From the NCBI GenBank assembly GCA_046349255.1, contig JAXMCR010000004.1, positions 853,831-917,830 of the forward strand: a DNA stretch of 64,000 nt, written 5' to 3'. This document shows positions 11,116 through 22,376 of the stretch, in pieces. Both the position numbers and the translations under genes were made by a program. Position 1 is the stretch's first letter. Every line of letters starts with the position of its first letter. The notes beneath the pieces were generated by a model, which saw nothing but the letters and a program-made list of their open reading frames with translations, was not told the origin of the DNA and searched no databases. This stretch comes from DAIODI01 sp046349255 (lineage in GTDB: Bacteria; Pseudomonadota; Alphaproteobacteria; Rhizobiales; Aestuariivirgaceae).

Positions 11116-12420
11116 ATGCGCTCGATGATGCTTTCGATGGTTCTGGCAGGCCTTGCGGTCGGCGCCGCCGCGCCGGTGGCGCACGCCGAGGTGTCGCTGC
11201 CCCCGTTCTATGCCGCGGTGTCGAAGCTGAAGCCCGAAGGCAAGCTCGGCCAGGTTCTCAAGATGCAGCGGGTGTCGACGCCGATCCCCGGCGCGCAGGC
11301 CTGGCGCATCGCCTACGTCTCGTCCGATCTGCACGATCGCAAGACGATCTCGACCGCGCTCCTCGTGGCGCCGGTCGGCAAGCCGCCGAAGGGCGGGCGG
11401 CCCATCGTCTCGTGGGCGCACGGCACCACCGGCACGGCGCAGAACTGCGGGCCCTCCCAGGTCGAGAACCCGGCCGTTCCGCTGAACGAGTACTTCCTCG
11501 TCAACGGCAATTCGTGGACCGACTACGGCATCGCCGGGCTCGATGAATTCATCAAGCGCGGCTACGTGGCGGTCGCGACCGACTACCAGGGGCTCGGCGG
11601 GGGCGGCATCCACCAGTACACGGTGTCCGCCACCAACGGGCGCGATGCGATCAACGCCATTCGCGCTGCGGGCGCGCTGAAGGAAACCGGCGCCGGCAAG
11701 AAGGCCATCCTCTACGGCTGGTCGCAGGGCGGCGCCGCGGTGCTCGCGGCTGGCAGCTCCGGTGACTACATCGCAAAGAAGGGCACCGCGTTCGACGGCA
11801 TCGAGATCGTCGGCGTCGTCGGGCTGGCGCCGGCCGACACGGCTGCGCTCGCACCAGCAGGCCCGATGACCGACGAGCAGGCTGCGGCGTTCGTGAACGG
11901 CTCGCGGAAGCTTATGTCGGGCGATCTCCTGAACTTCTCGCACCTCGTGATGAACCTGCTCGGCACGCAGGCCGCATTTCCGGACACGCTGAAGCTCACG
12001 GACTGGATGACTGACGAGGGGGCGAAGGCGCTCGAGACGATCCTCACCAACAAGTGCGTTCACGTCACGGCCGATACGCTGAAGTTCAACTACGGCGACA
12101 AGTTCGGGGACCTCCTGAAGCCGGAGGTCAGCAACGTCAGGGCGTGGGCGGACGCGCTGGTGGGCGGCAGCGCGCCGAACGCGAAGCCGGTCGCGCCAGT
12201 GATGATCTACTGGGGCAGCGCGGATACGGTCGTCGAGCCGTCGCAGGGCGCGACCTACCGCACACGGATGTGCGCGCTCGGCGGCAACGTCGCGCGCGTC
12301 GAGCTACCTGGGTCGCAGACGCACTTCACCGTTCCGCCGACGGCGGAGCCTCTCTATGTGCCGTGGATCGCAGACCGCTTTGCCGGCAAGCCGGTTGCCG
12401 ACGGCTGCGCCACGCAGTGA
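11116..12420 (+). CDS. Secreted alpha/beta hydrolase, secretory lipase-like
   Basis: A 434-residue exported hydrolase. A signal peptide (about residues 1-24, ending AHA) precedes a fold resembling the secretory lipase family (PF03583): PIVSWAHGTTGTAQNCGPS, YVAVATDYQGLGG, and the nucleophile elbow GWSQG with Ser203. A late Asp (MIYWGSADTVV) and His (SQTHFT) complete a plausible triad. The ATG at 11116 follows GGGAGAA. The substrate is unknown; lipids or small esters are the family norm. The gene is monocistronic by spacing. Confidence 0.8.
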   Translation: MRSMMLSMVLAGLAVGAAAPVAHAEVSLPPFYAAVSKLKPEGKLGQVLKMQRVSTPIPGAQAWRIAYVSSDLHDRKTISTALLVAPVGKPPKGGRPIVSWAHGTTGTAQNCGPSQVENPAVPLNEYFLVNGNSWTDYGIAGLDEFIKRGYVAVATDYQGLGGGGIHQYTVSATNGRDAINAIRAAGALKETGAGKKAILYGWSQGGAAVLAAGSSGDYIAKKGTAFDGIEIVGVVGLAPADTAALAPAGPMTDEQAAAFVNGSRKLMSGDLLNFSHLVMNLLGTQAAFPDTLKLTDWMTDEGAKALETILTNKCVHVTADTLKFNYGDKFGDLLKPEVSNVRAWADALVGGSAPNAKPVAPVMIYWGSADTVVEPSQGATYRTRMCALGGNVARVELPGSQTHFTVPPTAEPLYVPWIADRFAGKPVADGCATQ

Positions 12421-12514
12421 CCGTGGCCTGACGCCCGGGGGCGACAGGCCTTCCTCTCCGCCGTATGGTGCGGCTGCCGGAACGGTCCGGCGGCTCTTCC
12501 GGCGGGTGCCCACT

Positions 12515-12775
12515 ATGACCGCGCTGCTCGTGCTTCTGACGATCGCCGACGTGGCGCTCGCCGTGCTCCTGATCGCGGTGTCGGGGTTCGTGCTCGAAGG
12601 GGTGAACAACACCGGCCCGATGATGCCGGAGGCCGTGTTCTTCGTGGCGCTGGTCGTCGTCTGTCTCGTTGCGCCGATTGCGGCGTGGGCGCTCAGGCGC
12701 AAACTCGATCCGATGATCGTGCTGGTGATCGCCGCCGCACCGCTCGCCGTCGCGGCGGTCGCCTTCGCGATCTGA
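12515..12775 (+). CDS. Small integral membrane protein
   Basis: An 86-residue protein with three hydrophobic stretches (MTALLVLLTIADVALAVLLI, FFVALVVVCLVAPIAAWAL and VLVIAAAPLAVAAVAFAI) separated by short polar loops. I do not recognise a family. The ATG at 12515 is the first in frame that gives a membrane helix; the ribosome-binding site is weak. It lies 94 bases after the lipase and ends just before a terminator, so it may be a separate small gene or a passenger of the lipase transcript. Confidence 0.5.
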   Translation: MTALLVLLTIADVALAVLLIAVSGFVLEGVNNTGPMMPEAVFFVALVVVCLVAPIAAWALRRKLDPMIVLVIAAAPLAVAAVAFAI

Positions 12776-12781
12776 ACGATA

Positions 12782-12806
12782 AACCCCGGCGGAAGCCGCC
12801 GGGGTT
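12782..12806. terminator. Bidirectional terminator hairpin
   Basis: AACCCCGGCGG (12782-12792) and CCGCCGGGGTT (12796-12806) form a perfect 11-bp stem with an AAG loop. It lies between the plus-strand small membrane protein and the minus-strand GST, and its symmetric A/T ends suit both directions. Confidence 0.7.
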
Positions 12807-12833
12807 CGCAATCGCTGTTGGTTAAGCCCGCGC

Positions 12834-13442
12834 TTACTTGATCAGGCCTTCCGCCTTCATCGCCGACTGCACGGCGGGGCGCTCGGCGACGCGCTGCAGG
12901 TACTTGCCGATCGCCTTGTACTGCGACAGGTCGATGCCGACGTACTTCGGCCAGCCGAGCACCGTGAACAGGTAGGCGTCAGCGACCGAGAACTCGTCGC
13001 CGAGGACGTACTTGTTCTTCTTGAAGTGCTTCTCGAGCAGGTCGAAGCGGCCGGCGAGCTTGTCCTTCAAGATGGTCTTGTAGTCGTCCGGCGTCGCCTG
13101 GCTGAAGAACGGGCCGAGCTGCTTGTGCACCTCGGTCGAGATGAAGTTCAGCCACTCCTGCAGGCGGGTGCGCTCGATCGTGCCGTTCTTCGGCGCGAGC
13201 TTCTTGCGCGGCACGCGGTCGGCGATGAACTGGACGATGGCCGGACCTTCGGTGATCACGTCGCCCTCGTCGGTGACGAGCGCCGGCACGTAACCCTTCG
13301 GGTTGACCTTGGTGTAGTCCTTGCCCTTGGCGGTCTTCTTGGTGGCGAGATCGACCTTCTCGGCGTCGAACTTCAGGCCGGATTCCTGCAACACGATGTG
13401 GGGCGAGAGCGAGCATGCTCCCGGCGAAAAGTAGAGCTTCAT
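12834..13442 (-). CDS. gstA: Glutathione S-transferase, beta class
   Basis: A 202-residue cytosolic GST. The N-terminal thioredoxin-like domain starts MKLYFSPGACSLSPHIVL, where Cys10 is the catalytic cysteine typical of bacterial beta-class enzymes. NPKGYVPALV and EGPAIVQFIAD form the glutathione site. The helical C-terminal domain has the conserved SVADAYLF. It conjugates glutathione to electrophiles. No partner genes adjoin, and a bidirectional terminator follows. Confidence 0.9.
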   Translation of the reverse strand: MKLYFSPGACSLSPHIVLQESGLKFDAEKVDLATKKTAKGKDYTKVNPKGYVPALVTDEGDVITEGPAIVQFIADRVPRKKLAPKNGTIERTRLQEWLNFISTEVHKQLGPFFSQATPDDYKTILKDKLAGRFDLLEKHFKKNKYVLGDEFSVADAYLFTVLGWPKYVGIDLSQYKAIGKYLQRVAERPAVQSAMKAEGLIK

Positions 13443-13548
13443 GAGTCTCTCCTCGAATTCTGGCGCTAGCCAAGCCAGAAGCCGAGAACTACCTCCGCTG
13501 CTAAACTGTTACAAGAGGAGTTACAGACTCATTCGATCAAAGATTATG

Positions 13549-13818
13549 TCAGTGGACGCGCCATTCGCTGCCGACCAGCTTCAGCTCCGCCGGACCGATG
13601 AGCCGGTTGTGTGCAATGCGCACCGTGTGCAGCGGTCCATCCAGGTTCTTCGCCCAGAAGTCGAGAAAGGCGATGAGCTTCGGAAATCGCGGGGCGAGGT
13701 CGTAGTTCTGCCAGATGTAGGTTTGCAGCAGATGCCGGTGATCGGGGATGCGGTACATGATCTCGGCGGTCGTCAAGCTGTAGCCGTCGAGTTGCCGGGC
13801 GAAGTCCGATTGACCCAT
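13549..13818 (-). CDS. usg: Usg family protein
   Basis: An 89-residue protein of the Usg family, conserved almost only in Alphaproteobacteria and first noted beside the Caulobacter trp genes. The conserved core is visible: QLDGYSLTTAEIMYRIPDH, LLQTYIWQNYDLAPRFPKL and FLDFWAKNLDGPLH. Its biochemical role is unknown. The ATG at 13818 is preceded by GAGGAG. Here it is not next to trp genes. A TTGACG about 60 bases upstream may be its -35. Confidence 0.85.
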   Translation of the reverse strand: MGQSDFARQLDGYSLTTAEIMYRIPDHRHLLQTYIWQNYDLAPRFPKLIAFLDFWAKNLDGPLHTVRIAHNRLIGPAELKLVGSEWRVH

Positions 13819-13942
13819 GGGTCGCTCCTCGTCGTTGATGACAGATCAAAGACTGAAGTGGACCGATTGGTTTCGTCAAGAGTCTGTGACGGACTTTTTC
13901 GTTCTGAATCAGGCACTTGGCAGCATGCTCCGGAGAGTGCTG

Positions 13943-14854
13943 CTAACCGCGCGGGGCGGAGTGGCAGATCCACAGTCCCGTCATGATCGCAACGCCGCAC
14001 AGGAACGTCAGAAGCCCGATCGGTTCGCCGAGAAGGGCCCACGCGGCGAGCGCCGCCACGACGGCTGCGATCAGCTGTGTCGTCGAGGAGTATGAGGCGG
14101 GGAGGTGCGCGAGCGCGAACGTCAGCAGCCCCTGGCCGCCGGCGTGGCAGATGGCGGCGAGCGCGATCACGGTCGCCCAGCCCGCGAGACTTCCGGGCAG
14201 GAACGCGCCGGGTGCGAACAGGGCGACCGGAAGCATTGCCAGCGCCGAGATGGCGGTCGTGTGCACGATGATCCGCCGCGTGGTGATGCGCTGGCGCAGC
14301 GACCGCAGGATCAGGAGGTACGCCGCATAAGACATCGCCGCGCCGACGGCGAAGAGATCGCCCGCGAGGCGGTCCACGGGGCCGTGCACGCCCTTGGCGC
14401 GGGTGACGACCAGCGCGACCGACCCGGCGATCGCGAGTGCCAGTCCCATCGCGAACCGCCGGGAGATGCGCTCGCCGAGGAACACGAACGCCGCGGCGGT
14501 GACGAAGATCGGCGCGCCGTTCGAAAGCAGCGTCGCATCCGCGACCGTGGTCAGCGCGATCGCCGCATGCCAGCAGACGATGTCGACGGCGAACATCAGC
14601 CCGGCGAATGTGAGAAGCAGCATGTCGCGGCGGGGATCGGCGGAGGAGGGCGGCGCCCGCTTCGGCTCGGGCAGCATCACCGCGACGATCGGCAGCGCAA
14701 TCGCGAGGCGCCAGAAACCGGAGGCCATGGCGGAAACGTCGGCGAGCCGGATGAGGATGGGCGAGACGCCCATGGCGGTGCCCGCCAGCATCAGCGCGAA
14801 AAAGGCCCGCCGCTCGAGCGACGGGCCTTGCGTGGTGTATGGGGTCTGACTCAC
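13943..14854 (-). CDS. EamA-family DMT superfamily transporter
   Basis: A 303-residue inner-membrane protein with ten predicted hydrophobic segments in two EamA repeats (about residues 18-145 and 160-298). Typical features are GVSPILIRLADVS at the start of repeat 1 and the ALLGEPIG motif near the end of repeat 2. Such proteins export metabolites or drugs; the substrate is not deducible. It follows grxD by 46 bases on the same strand and may be the last gene of the pur-bolA-grxD transcript. Confidence 0.85.
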   Translation of the reverse strand: MSQTPYTTQGPSLERRAFFALMLAGTAMGVSPILIRLADVSAMASGFWRLAIALPIVAVMLPEPKRAPPSSADPRRDMLLLTFAGLMFAVDIVCWHAAIALTTVADATLLSNGAPIFVTAAAFVFLGERISRRFAMGLALAIAGSVALVVTRAKGVHGPVDRLAGDLFAVGAAMSYAAYLLILRSLRQRITTRRIIVHTTAISALAMLPVALFAPGAFLPGSLAGWATVIALAAICHAGGQGLLTFALAHLPASYSSTTQLIAAVVAALAAWALLGEPIGLLTFLCGVAIMTGLWICHSAPRG

Positions 14855-14900
14855 GGCCGCCTTTCGCGATCACTGCGCGCCGACGGCCATGGCGCTGACG

Positions 14901-15233
14901 TCAGCCGTTGGCGGTGGCGACGCCCTTTTCGGTGAGCAGCTCCTTGAGCTCGCCCGACTGGAACATCTCGGTGACGATGTCGCAGCCGCCGACGAACTCG
15001 CCCTTGACGTAGAGCTGCGGGATGGTCGGCCAGTTGGAGAAGTCCTTGATGCCCTGGCGCAGCGCGTCCGACTCGAGCACGTTGATGCCCTGGTAGGGGG
15101 CGCCGACGTAGTCGAGGATCTGCACCACGCGGCCGGAGAAGCCGCACATCGGCTGCTGCGGCGTGCCCTTCATGAAGAGCACCACGTCGTTGCCCTTCAC
15201 CTGCTCGTCGATCCACTTCGTGATGTCGCTCAT
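14901..15233 (-). CDS. grxD: Monothiol glutaredoxin Grx4-type
   Basis: A 110-residue monothiol glutaredoxin with the CGFS active site (C30) after MKGTPQQPM, plus WPTIPQLYVKGEFVGG and GCDI, which position glutathione. With BolA this class binds a shared 2Fe-2S cluster and takes part in Fe-S trafficking and iron sensing. Two ATGs lie 6 bases apart; 15233 sits better behind the GGAAGG site than 15239. bolA lies directly upstream. Confidence 0.93.
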   Translation of the reverse strand: MSDITKWIDEQVKGNDVVLFMKGTPQQPMCGFSGRVVQILDYVGAPYQGINVLESDALRQGIKDFSNWPTIPQLYVKGEFVGGCDIVTEMFQSGELKELLTEKGVATANG

Positions 15234-15256
15234 TGGCATTGCCTTCCGTTAAGTGT

Positions 15257-15493
15257 TCAGCCCTTCGGCGCGGCGGTCTGCAGCGCCATGGCATGCAGCT
15301 CGCCACCCATCCGTCCCTTCAGCGCCTGGTAGACGAGCTGGTGCTGCTGCACGCGGCTCTTGCCCGCAAAGGCGCCCGAAACGATGTTGACGGCATAGTG
15401 GTCGCCGTCGCCCGCGAGATCGCGGATCTCGATCGCGGCGTCGGGAAACGCCTCCTTCAGAAGACGCTCCAGTTCCTGCGCGTGCATCGCCAT
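15257..15493 (-). CDS. bolA: BolA family protein
   Basis: A 78-residue BolA protein, partner of monothiol glutaredoxins in Fe-S cluster handling. The class II KH-like fold motifs are visible: IEIRDLAGDGDHYAVNIVS, then the conserved VQQHQLVYQALKGRMGGELH with its C-terminal cluster-ligand His. Start 15493 (MAMHAQELE) gives the normal length. It is 83 bases downstream of purL and 23 bases upstream of grxD, the usual alphaproteobacterial order. Confidence 0.92.
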   Translation of the reverse strand: MAMHAQELERLLKEAFPDAAIEIRDLAGDGDHYAVNIVSGAFAGKSRVQQHQLVYQALKGRMGGELHAMALQTAAPKG

Positions 15494-15577
15494 GAATGGG
15501 GTTCCCGGGCCTTCGCGATGGTTTCGTCTCTGATGTAGACGCCCCCTCCCGCTCACGCAAGGGCAGGGGGAGGCTCC

Positions 15578-17773
<2,196 letters not shown>

Positions 17774-17796
17774 TGTCTCTCGCGAAGGTCGGCGGT

Positions 17797-18462
17797 TCAG
17801 GCGGCGAGCAGGCTTTCGAACAGCGGCCGGCAGTCGGCCGAGCCGTGCAGCGGTTCGATCCGGTTCTCCGGGTGCGGCATCATGCCGACGACGTTGCCGC
17901 CCTCGTTCACGATGCCGGCGATGTCGTTCACCGAGCCGTTCGGGTTCGTGCCCTCGGTATAGCGGAACACGACGCGCCCCTCGCCCTCGAGGCGGGCGAG
18001 CGTCTCGGGCTCGGCGAAGTAGTTGCCTTCGCCGTGCGCGACCGGGCAGGAGATGACGTCGCCCTTGCGGAAGGCGCTCGTCACGAACGTCGATGCGTTC
18101 TCGACCTTCAGGCGCACGGTGCGGCAGACGAAGTGGAGCGAGGCGTTGCGCATCAGTGCGCCGGGCAGGAGCCCCGTCTCGACGATGATCTGGAAGCCGT
18201 TGCAGACGCCAAGCACCTTGACGCCGCGGCGTGCCGCTTCGGCGACGGCGCGCATCACCGGCGTTCGCGCCGCGATCGCCCCGCAGCGCAGGTAGTCGCC
18301 GTAGGAGAAGCCGCCGGGAACGACGACGAGATCGGTGCCGGCCGGGAGGTCGTGCTCCGTCTGCCAGACGAAGCGCGGCTTCGACCCGGTCACCTTCTCG
18401 AGCGCCTGGGCCATGTCGCGCTCGCGATTGATGCCCGGAAAGACGACGATGGCGCTCTTCAT
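17797..18462 (-). CDS. purQ: Phosphoribosylformylglycinamidine synthase subunit PurQ
   Basis: The class I glutaminase subunit of the PurSLQ complex, 221 residues. The nucleophile Cys87 lies in VLGVCNGFQI, and the His/Glu of the triad are in MMPHPENR. The N-terminus MKSAIVVFPGINRERDMAQA is typical. Start 18462 was chosen over upstream in-frame codons because the family begins at MKSAIVVFPG. It lies 11 bases after purS. Confidence 0.96.
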   Translation of the reverse strand: MKSAIVVFPGINRERDMAQALEKVTGSKPRFVWQTEHDLPAGTDLVVVPGGFSYGDYLRCGAIAARTPVMRAVAEAARRGVKVLGVCNGFQIIVETGLLPGALMRNASLHFVCRTVRLKVENASTFVTSAFRKGDVISCPVAHGEGNYFAEPETLARLEGEGRVVFRYTEGTNPNGSVNDIAGIVNEGGNVVGMMPHPENRIEPLHGSADCRPLFESLLAA

Positions 18463-18473
18463 GGCGCTGGCCC

Positions 18474-18716
18474 TCAGCGGCGGATGTCGACCGAGTAGTT
18501 CTCGATGACGGTGTTGGCGAGAAGCTTTTCGCACATGGCGCTGACCGAGGCCTTCGCCTTGGCCTCGTCGCCGTCGGGAAGGTCGATCTCGATGACCTTG
18601 CCCTGGCGCACGTTCGAAGCGTCCGCAAAGCCCAGCGTGTGCAGCGCGCCCTCGACCGCCTTGCCCTGCGGATCGAGCACGCCGCGCTTCAGCATGATGG
18701 TGACGACGGCCTTCAT
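18474..18716 (-). CDS. purS: Phosphoribosylformylglycinamidine synthase subunit PurS
   Basis: An 80-residue structural subunit that joins PurL and PurQ. The sequence MKAVVTIMLKRGVLDPQGKA is the standard opening, followed by VRQGKVIEIDLPD. ATG 18716 follows GAGG; a TTG two codons upstream is less likely. It is 9 bases downstream of purC. Confidence 0.93.
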   Translation of the reverse strand: MKAVVTIMLKRGVLDPQGKAVEGALHTLGFADASNVRQGKVIEIDLPDGDEAKAKASVSAMCEKLLANTVIENYSVDIRR

Positions 18717-18725
18717 GGGCAAACC

Positions 18726-19499
18726 TCAGTCGGTCTTCACCAGCACCGGGCGCGAGCGCTCCGGCTGCTCGTTCTCAGGGACGATGCCGAGGCGGCGGGC
18801 CACTTCCTGGTAGGCCTCGACGAGGCCGCCGAGGTCGCGGCGGAAGCGGTCCTTGTCGAGCTTGTCGCCCGACTTGATGTCCCAGAGCCGGCAGTTGTCC
18901 GGCGAGATCTCGTCGGCGAGCACGGTGCGCACCGTCTCGCCCTCGTAGAGGCGGCCGAACTCGAGCTTGAAGTCGACGAGCTTGATGCCGATGCCGAGGA
19001 AGAGGCCGGACAGGAAATCGTTGACGCGGATCGACATCGCCATGATGTCGTCGATCTCCTGGGGGCTTGCCCAGTTGAACGCGGTGATGTGCTCCTCCGA
19101 GATCATCGGGTCGCCGAGTTCGTCGTTCTTGTAATAGAACTCGATGATCGAGCGCGGCAGCGCGGTGCCTTCCTCGAGGCCCAGGCGCTTCGCCAGCGAG
19201 CCGGCGGCGACGTTGCGCACCACCACCTCGATCGGGATGATCTCGACCTCGCGAATCAGCTGCTCGCGCATGTTCAGCCGACGGATGAAGTGCGTCGGCA
19301 GGCCGATCTCGTTCAGCCGCGTGAAGACGTATTCGGAAATCCGGTTGTTGATCACGCCCTTGCCCTCGATCACCGCCTTCTTCTGGGCGTTGAAGGCGGT
19401 CGCATCGTCCTTGTAGTGGACGACCAGCGTGCCGGGCTCCGGTCCTTCATAGAGGATCTTGGCCTTGCCCTCGTAAATGCGGGTGCGGCGCGTGTTCAT
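18726..19499 (-). CDS. purC: Phosphoribosylaminoimidazole-succinocarboxamide synthase
   Basis: PurC (SAICAR synthetase) condenses CAIR with aspartate using ATP. The 257-residue product opens MNTRRTRIYEGKAKILYEG and contains VEIIPIEVVVRNVAAGSLAK and the LVDFKLEFGR substrate/metal region. Start 19499 follows GAGGAT; the five in-frame codons upstream are not conserved. It is the first gene of the purC-purS-purQ-purL-bolA-grxD run, so the promoter should lie in 19500-19640. Confidence 0.96.
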   Translation of the reverse strand: MNTRRTRIYEGKAKILYEGPEPGTLVVHYKDDATAFNAQKKAVIEGKGVINNRISEYVFTRLNEIGLPTHFIRRLNMREQLIREVEIIPIEVVVRNVAAGSLAKRLGLEEGTALPRSIIEFYYKNDELGDPMISEEHITAFNWASPQEIDDIMAMSIRVNDFLSGLFLGIGIKLVDFKLEFGRLYEGETVRTVLADEISPDNCRLWDIKSGDKLDKDRFRRDLGGLVEAYQEVARRLGIVPENEQPERSRPVLVKTD

Positions 19500-19641
19500 G
19501 GGATAAATCCTCATTTGCGGGGATCCTTCGGCATTCCGCCAGGACAGGAACGTCGACGGACCAAGACGTCTAGTTGGCCCGTTCGCAGTGCAAAATCAAT
19601 GTTCAATTCATGCGGCAGGATGAACCCGGGACCGCCTTGAG

Positions 19642-19671
19642 TTGGTCCAATCCGACTGCGTTATGTATAAT
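19642..19671 (+). promoter_or_regulatory. Probable promoter of the surface-carbohydrate genes
   Basis: TTGGTC (19642-19647), an 18-base spacer and a perfect TATAAT (19666-19671), in a locally AT-rich stretch. The predicted start near 19678 lies about 80 bases before the best start codons of the first plus-strand gene. Confidence 0.5.
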
Positions 19672-19762
19672 TTTTGCCATTGGTTCGTTTGATCCGTGCC
19701 GCAATAGTAGAGTAACTTGCCTGTCAGAAATCGTTCCGGCGATCCGAAAAGGCGTGCTCCTG

Positions 19763-21046
19763 GTGGTGGGACCTCGAACACTTCTACTTCCCGTTCGCGT
19801 CGCCGTACGAGAAATCGACGCGCGCCTGCTGCTCGGGCTTGCGGCGGCGGAACGCGGCTTTCGTGTGCTCATCGGCGCCGAAGCGGACATTCTCACGCAC
19901 CCACAACCGGGCCTGTTCCTGAGCCATACCCTCCGCAACGGCCGGGCGTCCATGGAAGCGCACCGGTTGGGGCACGTCGTGGCGGCGTTCGACGAGGAGG
20001 CGCTCGTGCGGTTTCCGGACCCGGTCCAGAACCGACGCCTCGACCGGGACATCTTTGCCGTCCCAAGACTGCTGCTGGCGTGGGGATTGGCGAATGCCGA
20101 CTACTGGAAAGGGCTGGACGGCTACCGCGGCACGCCCATCGAGATTACCGGGAACTGCAGAGGCGACCTGCTGCGACCGGACGTACGGGGCGTCTACACC
20201 GAGGAGGTGGGCGGTCTGCGGGAACGTTTCGGCAGGTTCGTTCTCATCAACACGAATTTCTCCTTCGTGAATCACTTCGATCCCGCCTTCTATCGTACGG
20301 CAGACTTGCCGGCAGGCCTGGTTGCCCACAAGGCGGTGCTCATGCAGGAGTTTCTGAAGCTGGTCCCTGCGCTGGCGACTGCCATCGCTCCGGCGCATCT
20401 CGTCCTGCGGCCCCATCCGTCCGAAGACTGGCGCGCGTGGCGTCAGGCTGCACACGGTCAGACGAACGTGACGGTTCTGAACGAGGGTTCCATCGTGCCG
20501 TGGCTAATGGCCGCGGATTGCGTCGTCCACAACGGATGCACGAGCGCCGTCGAGGCGGCGATGCTGGGGCGCCAGGCGTTCGCGTTCCGGCCAGTGAGCG
20601 CGCCCGATTATGATCTTGAACTGCCGAATGCCCTCAGCCGGCAGTTCGCAACCAGACCAGCCCTCGTTGAGGCTGTCCGGGAAACGTTGACCGGAGCCGA
20701 GACCGGTCAGGTGGATGAGCGGCTGCTTGGCCATCATGTGGCCGCACGGGACGGCTTACTGGCGTCGGATCGCATGGCCGACGCGTTGTCAAAAGTTCTG
20801 TCGGACCCTGGGCAGACGCGTTCGCCGTCGAAGCGGTTTTGGGCTTTTGGACGGAAAGCAATTTATGGTATCGGTACGAGCTTTCCGTTGACGCGGAGGT
20901 TGCGTTACGTCGCGCATCTGGCGAGGGGCCTAGGGGGCAGTGAGCTTGTTGACAAAGTGGAGGGATTCCGGCGCGTCACCGGCCGGTTCCGCGACGTACG
21001 GGCGCAGATCGTTGGCCGCACCGTCCTTCTCGAAGGGCGCGGCTGA
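19763..21046 (+). CDS. Surface carbohydrate biosynthesis protein, GT-B-like (paralogue 1)
   Basis: About 427 residues, resembling the family annotated as surface carbohydrate biosynthesis protein. The N-terminal half has LLLPVRVAVREIDARLLLGL and FDEEALVRF. The C-terminal half has GT-B-like donor-site motifs LRPHPSED and HNGCTSAVEAAMLG, as in capsule and teichoic-acid transferases. It probably acts at the cytoplasmic face in polysaccharide assembly. The start is uncertain: no good ATG exists, and GTG at 19754, 19763 or 19766 fit the homology with the next gene; 19763 lies 10 bases after an AAGG. The gene following is a tandem paralogue. Confidence 0.7.
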   Translation: MVGPRTLLLPVRVAVREIDARLLLGLAAAERGFRVLIGAEADILTHPQPGLFLSHTLRNGRASMEAHRLGHVVAAFDEEALVRFPDPVQNRRLDRDIFAVPRLLLAWGLANADYWKGLDGYRGTPIEITGNCRGDLLRPDVRGVYTEEVGGLRERFGRFVLINTNFSFVNHFDPAFYRTADLPAGLVAHKAVLMQEFLKLVPALATAIAPAHLVLRPHPSEDWRAWRQAAHGQTNVTVLNEGSIVPWLMAADCVVHNGCTSAVEAAMLGRQAFAFRPVSAPDYDLELPNALSRQFATRPALVEAVRETLTGAETGQVDERLLGHHVAARDGLLASDRMADALSKVLSDPGQTRSPSKRFWAFGRKAIYGIGTSFPLTRRLRYVAHLARGLGGSELVDKVEGFRRVTGRFRDVRAQIVGRTVLLEGRG

Positions 21047-21056
21047 CCGATCGTCC

Positions 21057-22373
21057 GTGCTGGAGACGCTGCTGCTCCCGATCGAGATCGCAGCGCGCGA
21101 GCTCGACGGCAAGCTGTTGCTGGGCTTGATGGCGGCAGAGCGCGGCATGCGCGTACGTCTGGGGCGCCGGCAGGACATCGATTCTCCGGTTCAACCGCGC
21201 GGTATCTACCTTGCAAAGAATGTCCGCGGCGGGTTCGTCCTCGACAAGCCTGAGGCGCTTGGGCACTCGATCGTGGCGCTCGATGAGGAGGGCCTGGTTC
21301 GTTTCGAGGACCCGGTGCAAAACATGCGGATCGAGCAGCGGAGCTTGAAACTGCCGCGCTTGCTGTTCGCCTGGGGTCCGGACAATGCGGACTACTGGCG
21401 CCGGCTAGCAGTTTGCGACGACGGAAAGATCATCGAGGCAGGCAATCCCAGAGGCGATCTCCTGCGGCCTGAACTGCGGGACTACTATTCGAGCGCGGTG
21501 CAGTCCATCCAGTCCCGGTTCGGGCAATTCGTGCTCATCAACACGAACTTCTCGATGGTGAACCATTTCTGGAGGGGCCACACGAGCTTCCGCAAGGCTG
21601 CCGGCGCTGATCCGCAGACGTTTTCGACAGTCTGGGCCGGACTTCGGCAACACAAGCTCAGCCTGTTTCATGGCTTCCAGGACCTCATCGGACCGCTGGC
21701 AACGGCGATCCACCCTGCAAAGCTCGTGATCCGTCCACACCCGTCGGAGGACCCGGAGCCGTGGCAGCGCCTCGCCGAACGCCACGACAACGTCAGCGTC
21801 GTTTCAGAAGGCGGCGTGGTGCCCTGGCTGATGGCAGCGTCCTGCCTTGTTCAGAACGGATGCACCACCTCCGTCGAAGCAGCGTTGGTGGGCACTCCCT
21901 CCATCGCGTTTCGGCCGGTCCGGTCGGACATCTTCGACCTGGCGCTCCCGAATTCGGTCGCTCGGCAGGCCGGGACAGTCGCGGATGTGATCGATGCCGC
22001 ACGAGCCGCCTTGTACGCCGGTGATACCGGCGATCGCGCCCACGTCGACCGGCTTCTTGATCGGCACCTCTCGTCGATCCGCGGCGACTTTGCCTGCGAA
22101 CGCATACTGGACAGCATTTGGGAAAATCGTGCGGCGCTTGCGCAACCGCGCGACACCGGCATCAAGACGAAGTTTAAGGCCGGCGTTCGGATGGTCGTCG
22201 ATACGATCGCCGACTGGTCCGTCGAACGGCGCTACAACAGCCACGTCTATCCCCCGATCGACCCGGTCGCCGTCCAGCGAAAGGTCCTGCGGTTCACGTC
22301 ACTCCTGAGACGCTTTGGCAGCGTGCAAACCACCGTGCTTCCCTCCGGCGTCGTCGAACTCTCGGCAACCTGA
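21057..22373 (+). CDS. Surface carbohydrate biosynthesis protein, GT-B-like (paralogue 2)
   Basis: About 438 residues, clearly paralogous to the preceding protein along its whole length. Shared landmarks include LLLP-I/V-ARELDGKLLLGL, DEEGLVRFEDPVQN, RFGQFVLINTNFSMVNHF, IRPHPSED and QNGCTTSVEAALVG. GTG 21057 starts exactly where the homology begins. A GTG at 20940 with a better AGGGGG site would overlap the previous gene by 107 bases and add non-conserved residues. Two copies with different details suggest two donor or acceptor sugars in one polymer. Confidence 0.7.
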   Translation: MLETLLLPIEIAARELDGKLLLGLMAAERGMRVRLGRRQDIDSPVQPRGIYLAKNVRGGFVLDKPEALGHSIVALDEEGLVRFEDPVQNMRIEQRSLKLPRLLFAWGPDNADYWRRLAVCDDGKIIEAGNPRGDLLRPELRDYYSSAVQSIQSRFGQFVLINTNFSMVNHFWRGHTSFRKAAGADPQTFSTVWAGLRQHKLSLFHGFQDLIGPLATAIHPAKLVIRPHPSEDPEPWQRLAERHDNVSVVSEGGVVPWLMAASCLVQNGCTTSVEAALVGTPSIAFRPVRSDIFDLALPNSVARQAGTVADVIDAARAALYAGDTGDRAHVDRLLDRHLSSIRGDFACERILDSIWENRAALAQPRDTGIKTKFKAGVRMVVDTIADWSVERRYNSHVYPPIDPVAVQRKVLRFTSLLRRFGSVQTTVLPSGVVELSAT

Positions 22374-22376
22374 CAG

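Noticed and set aside
19500..19640. Purine riboswitch before purC
   Set aside because: I could not find the conserved three-way-junction core; the region only looks like promoter DNA.
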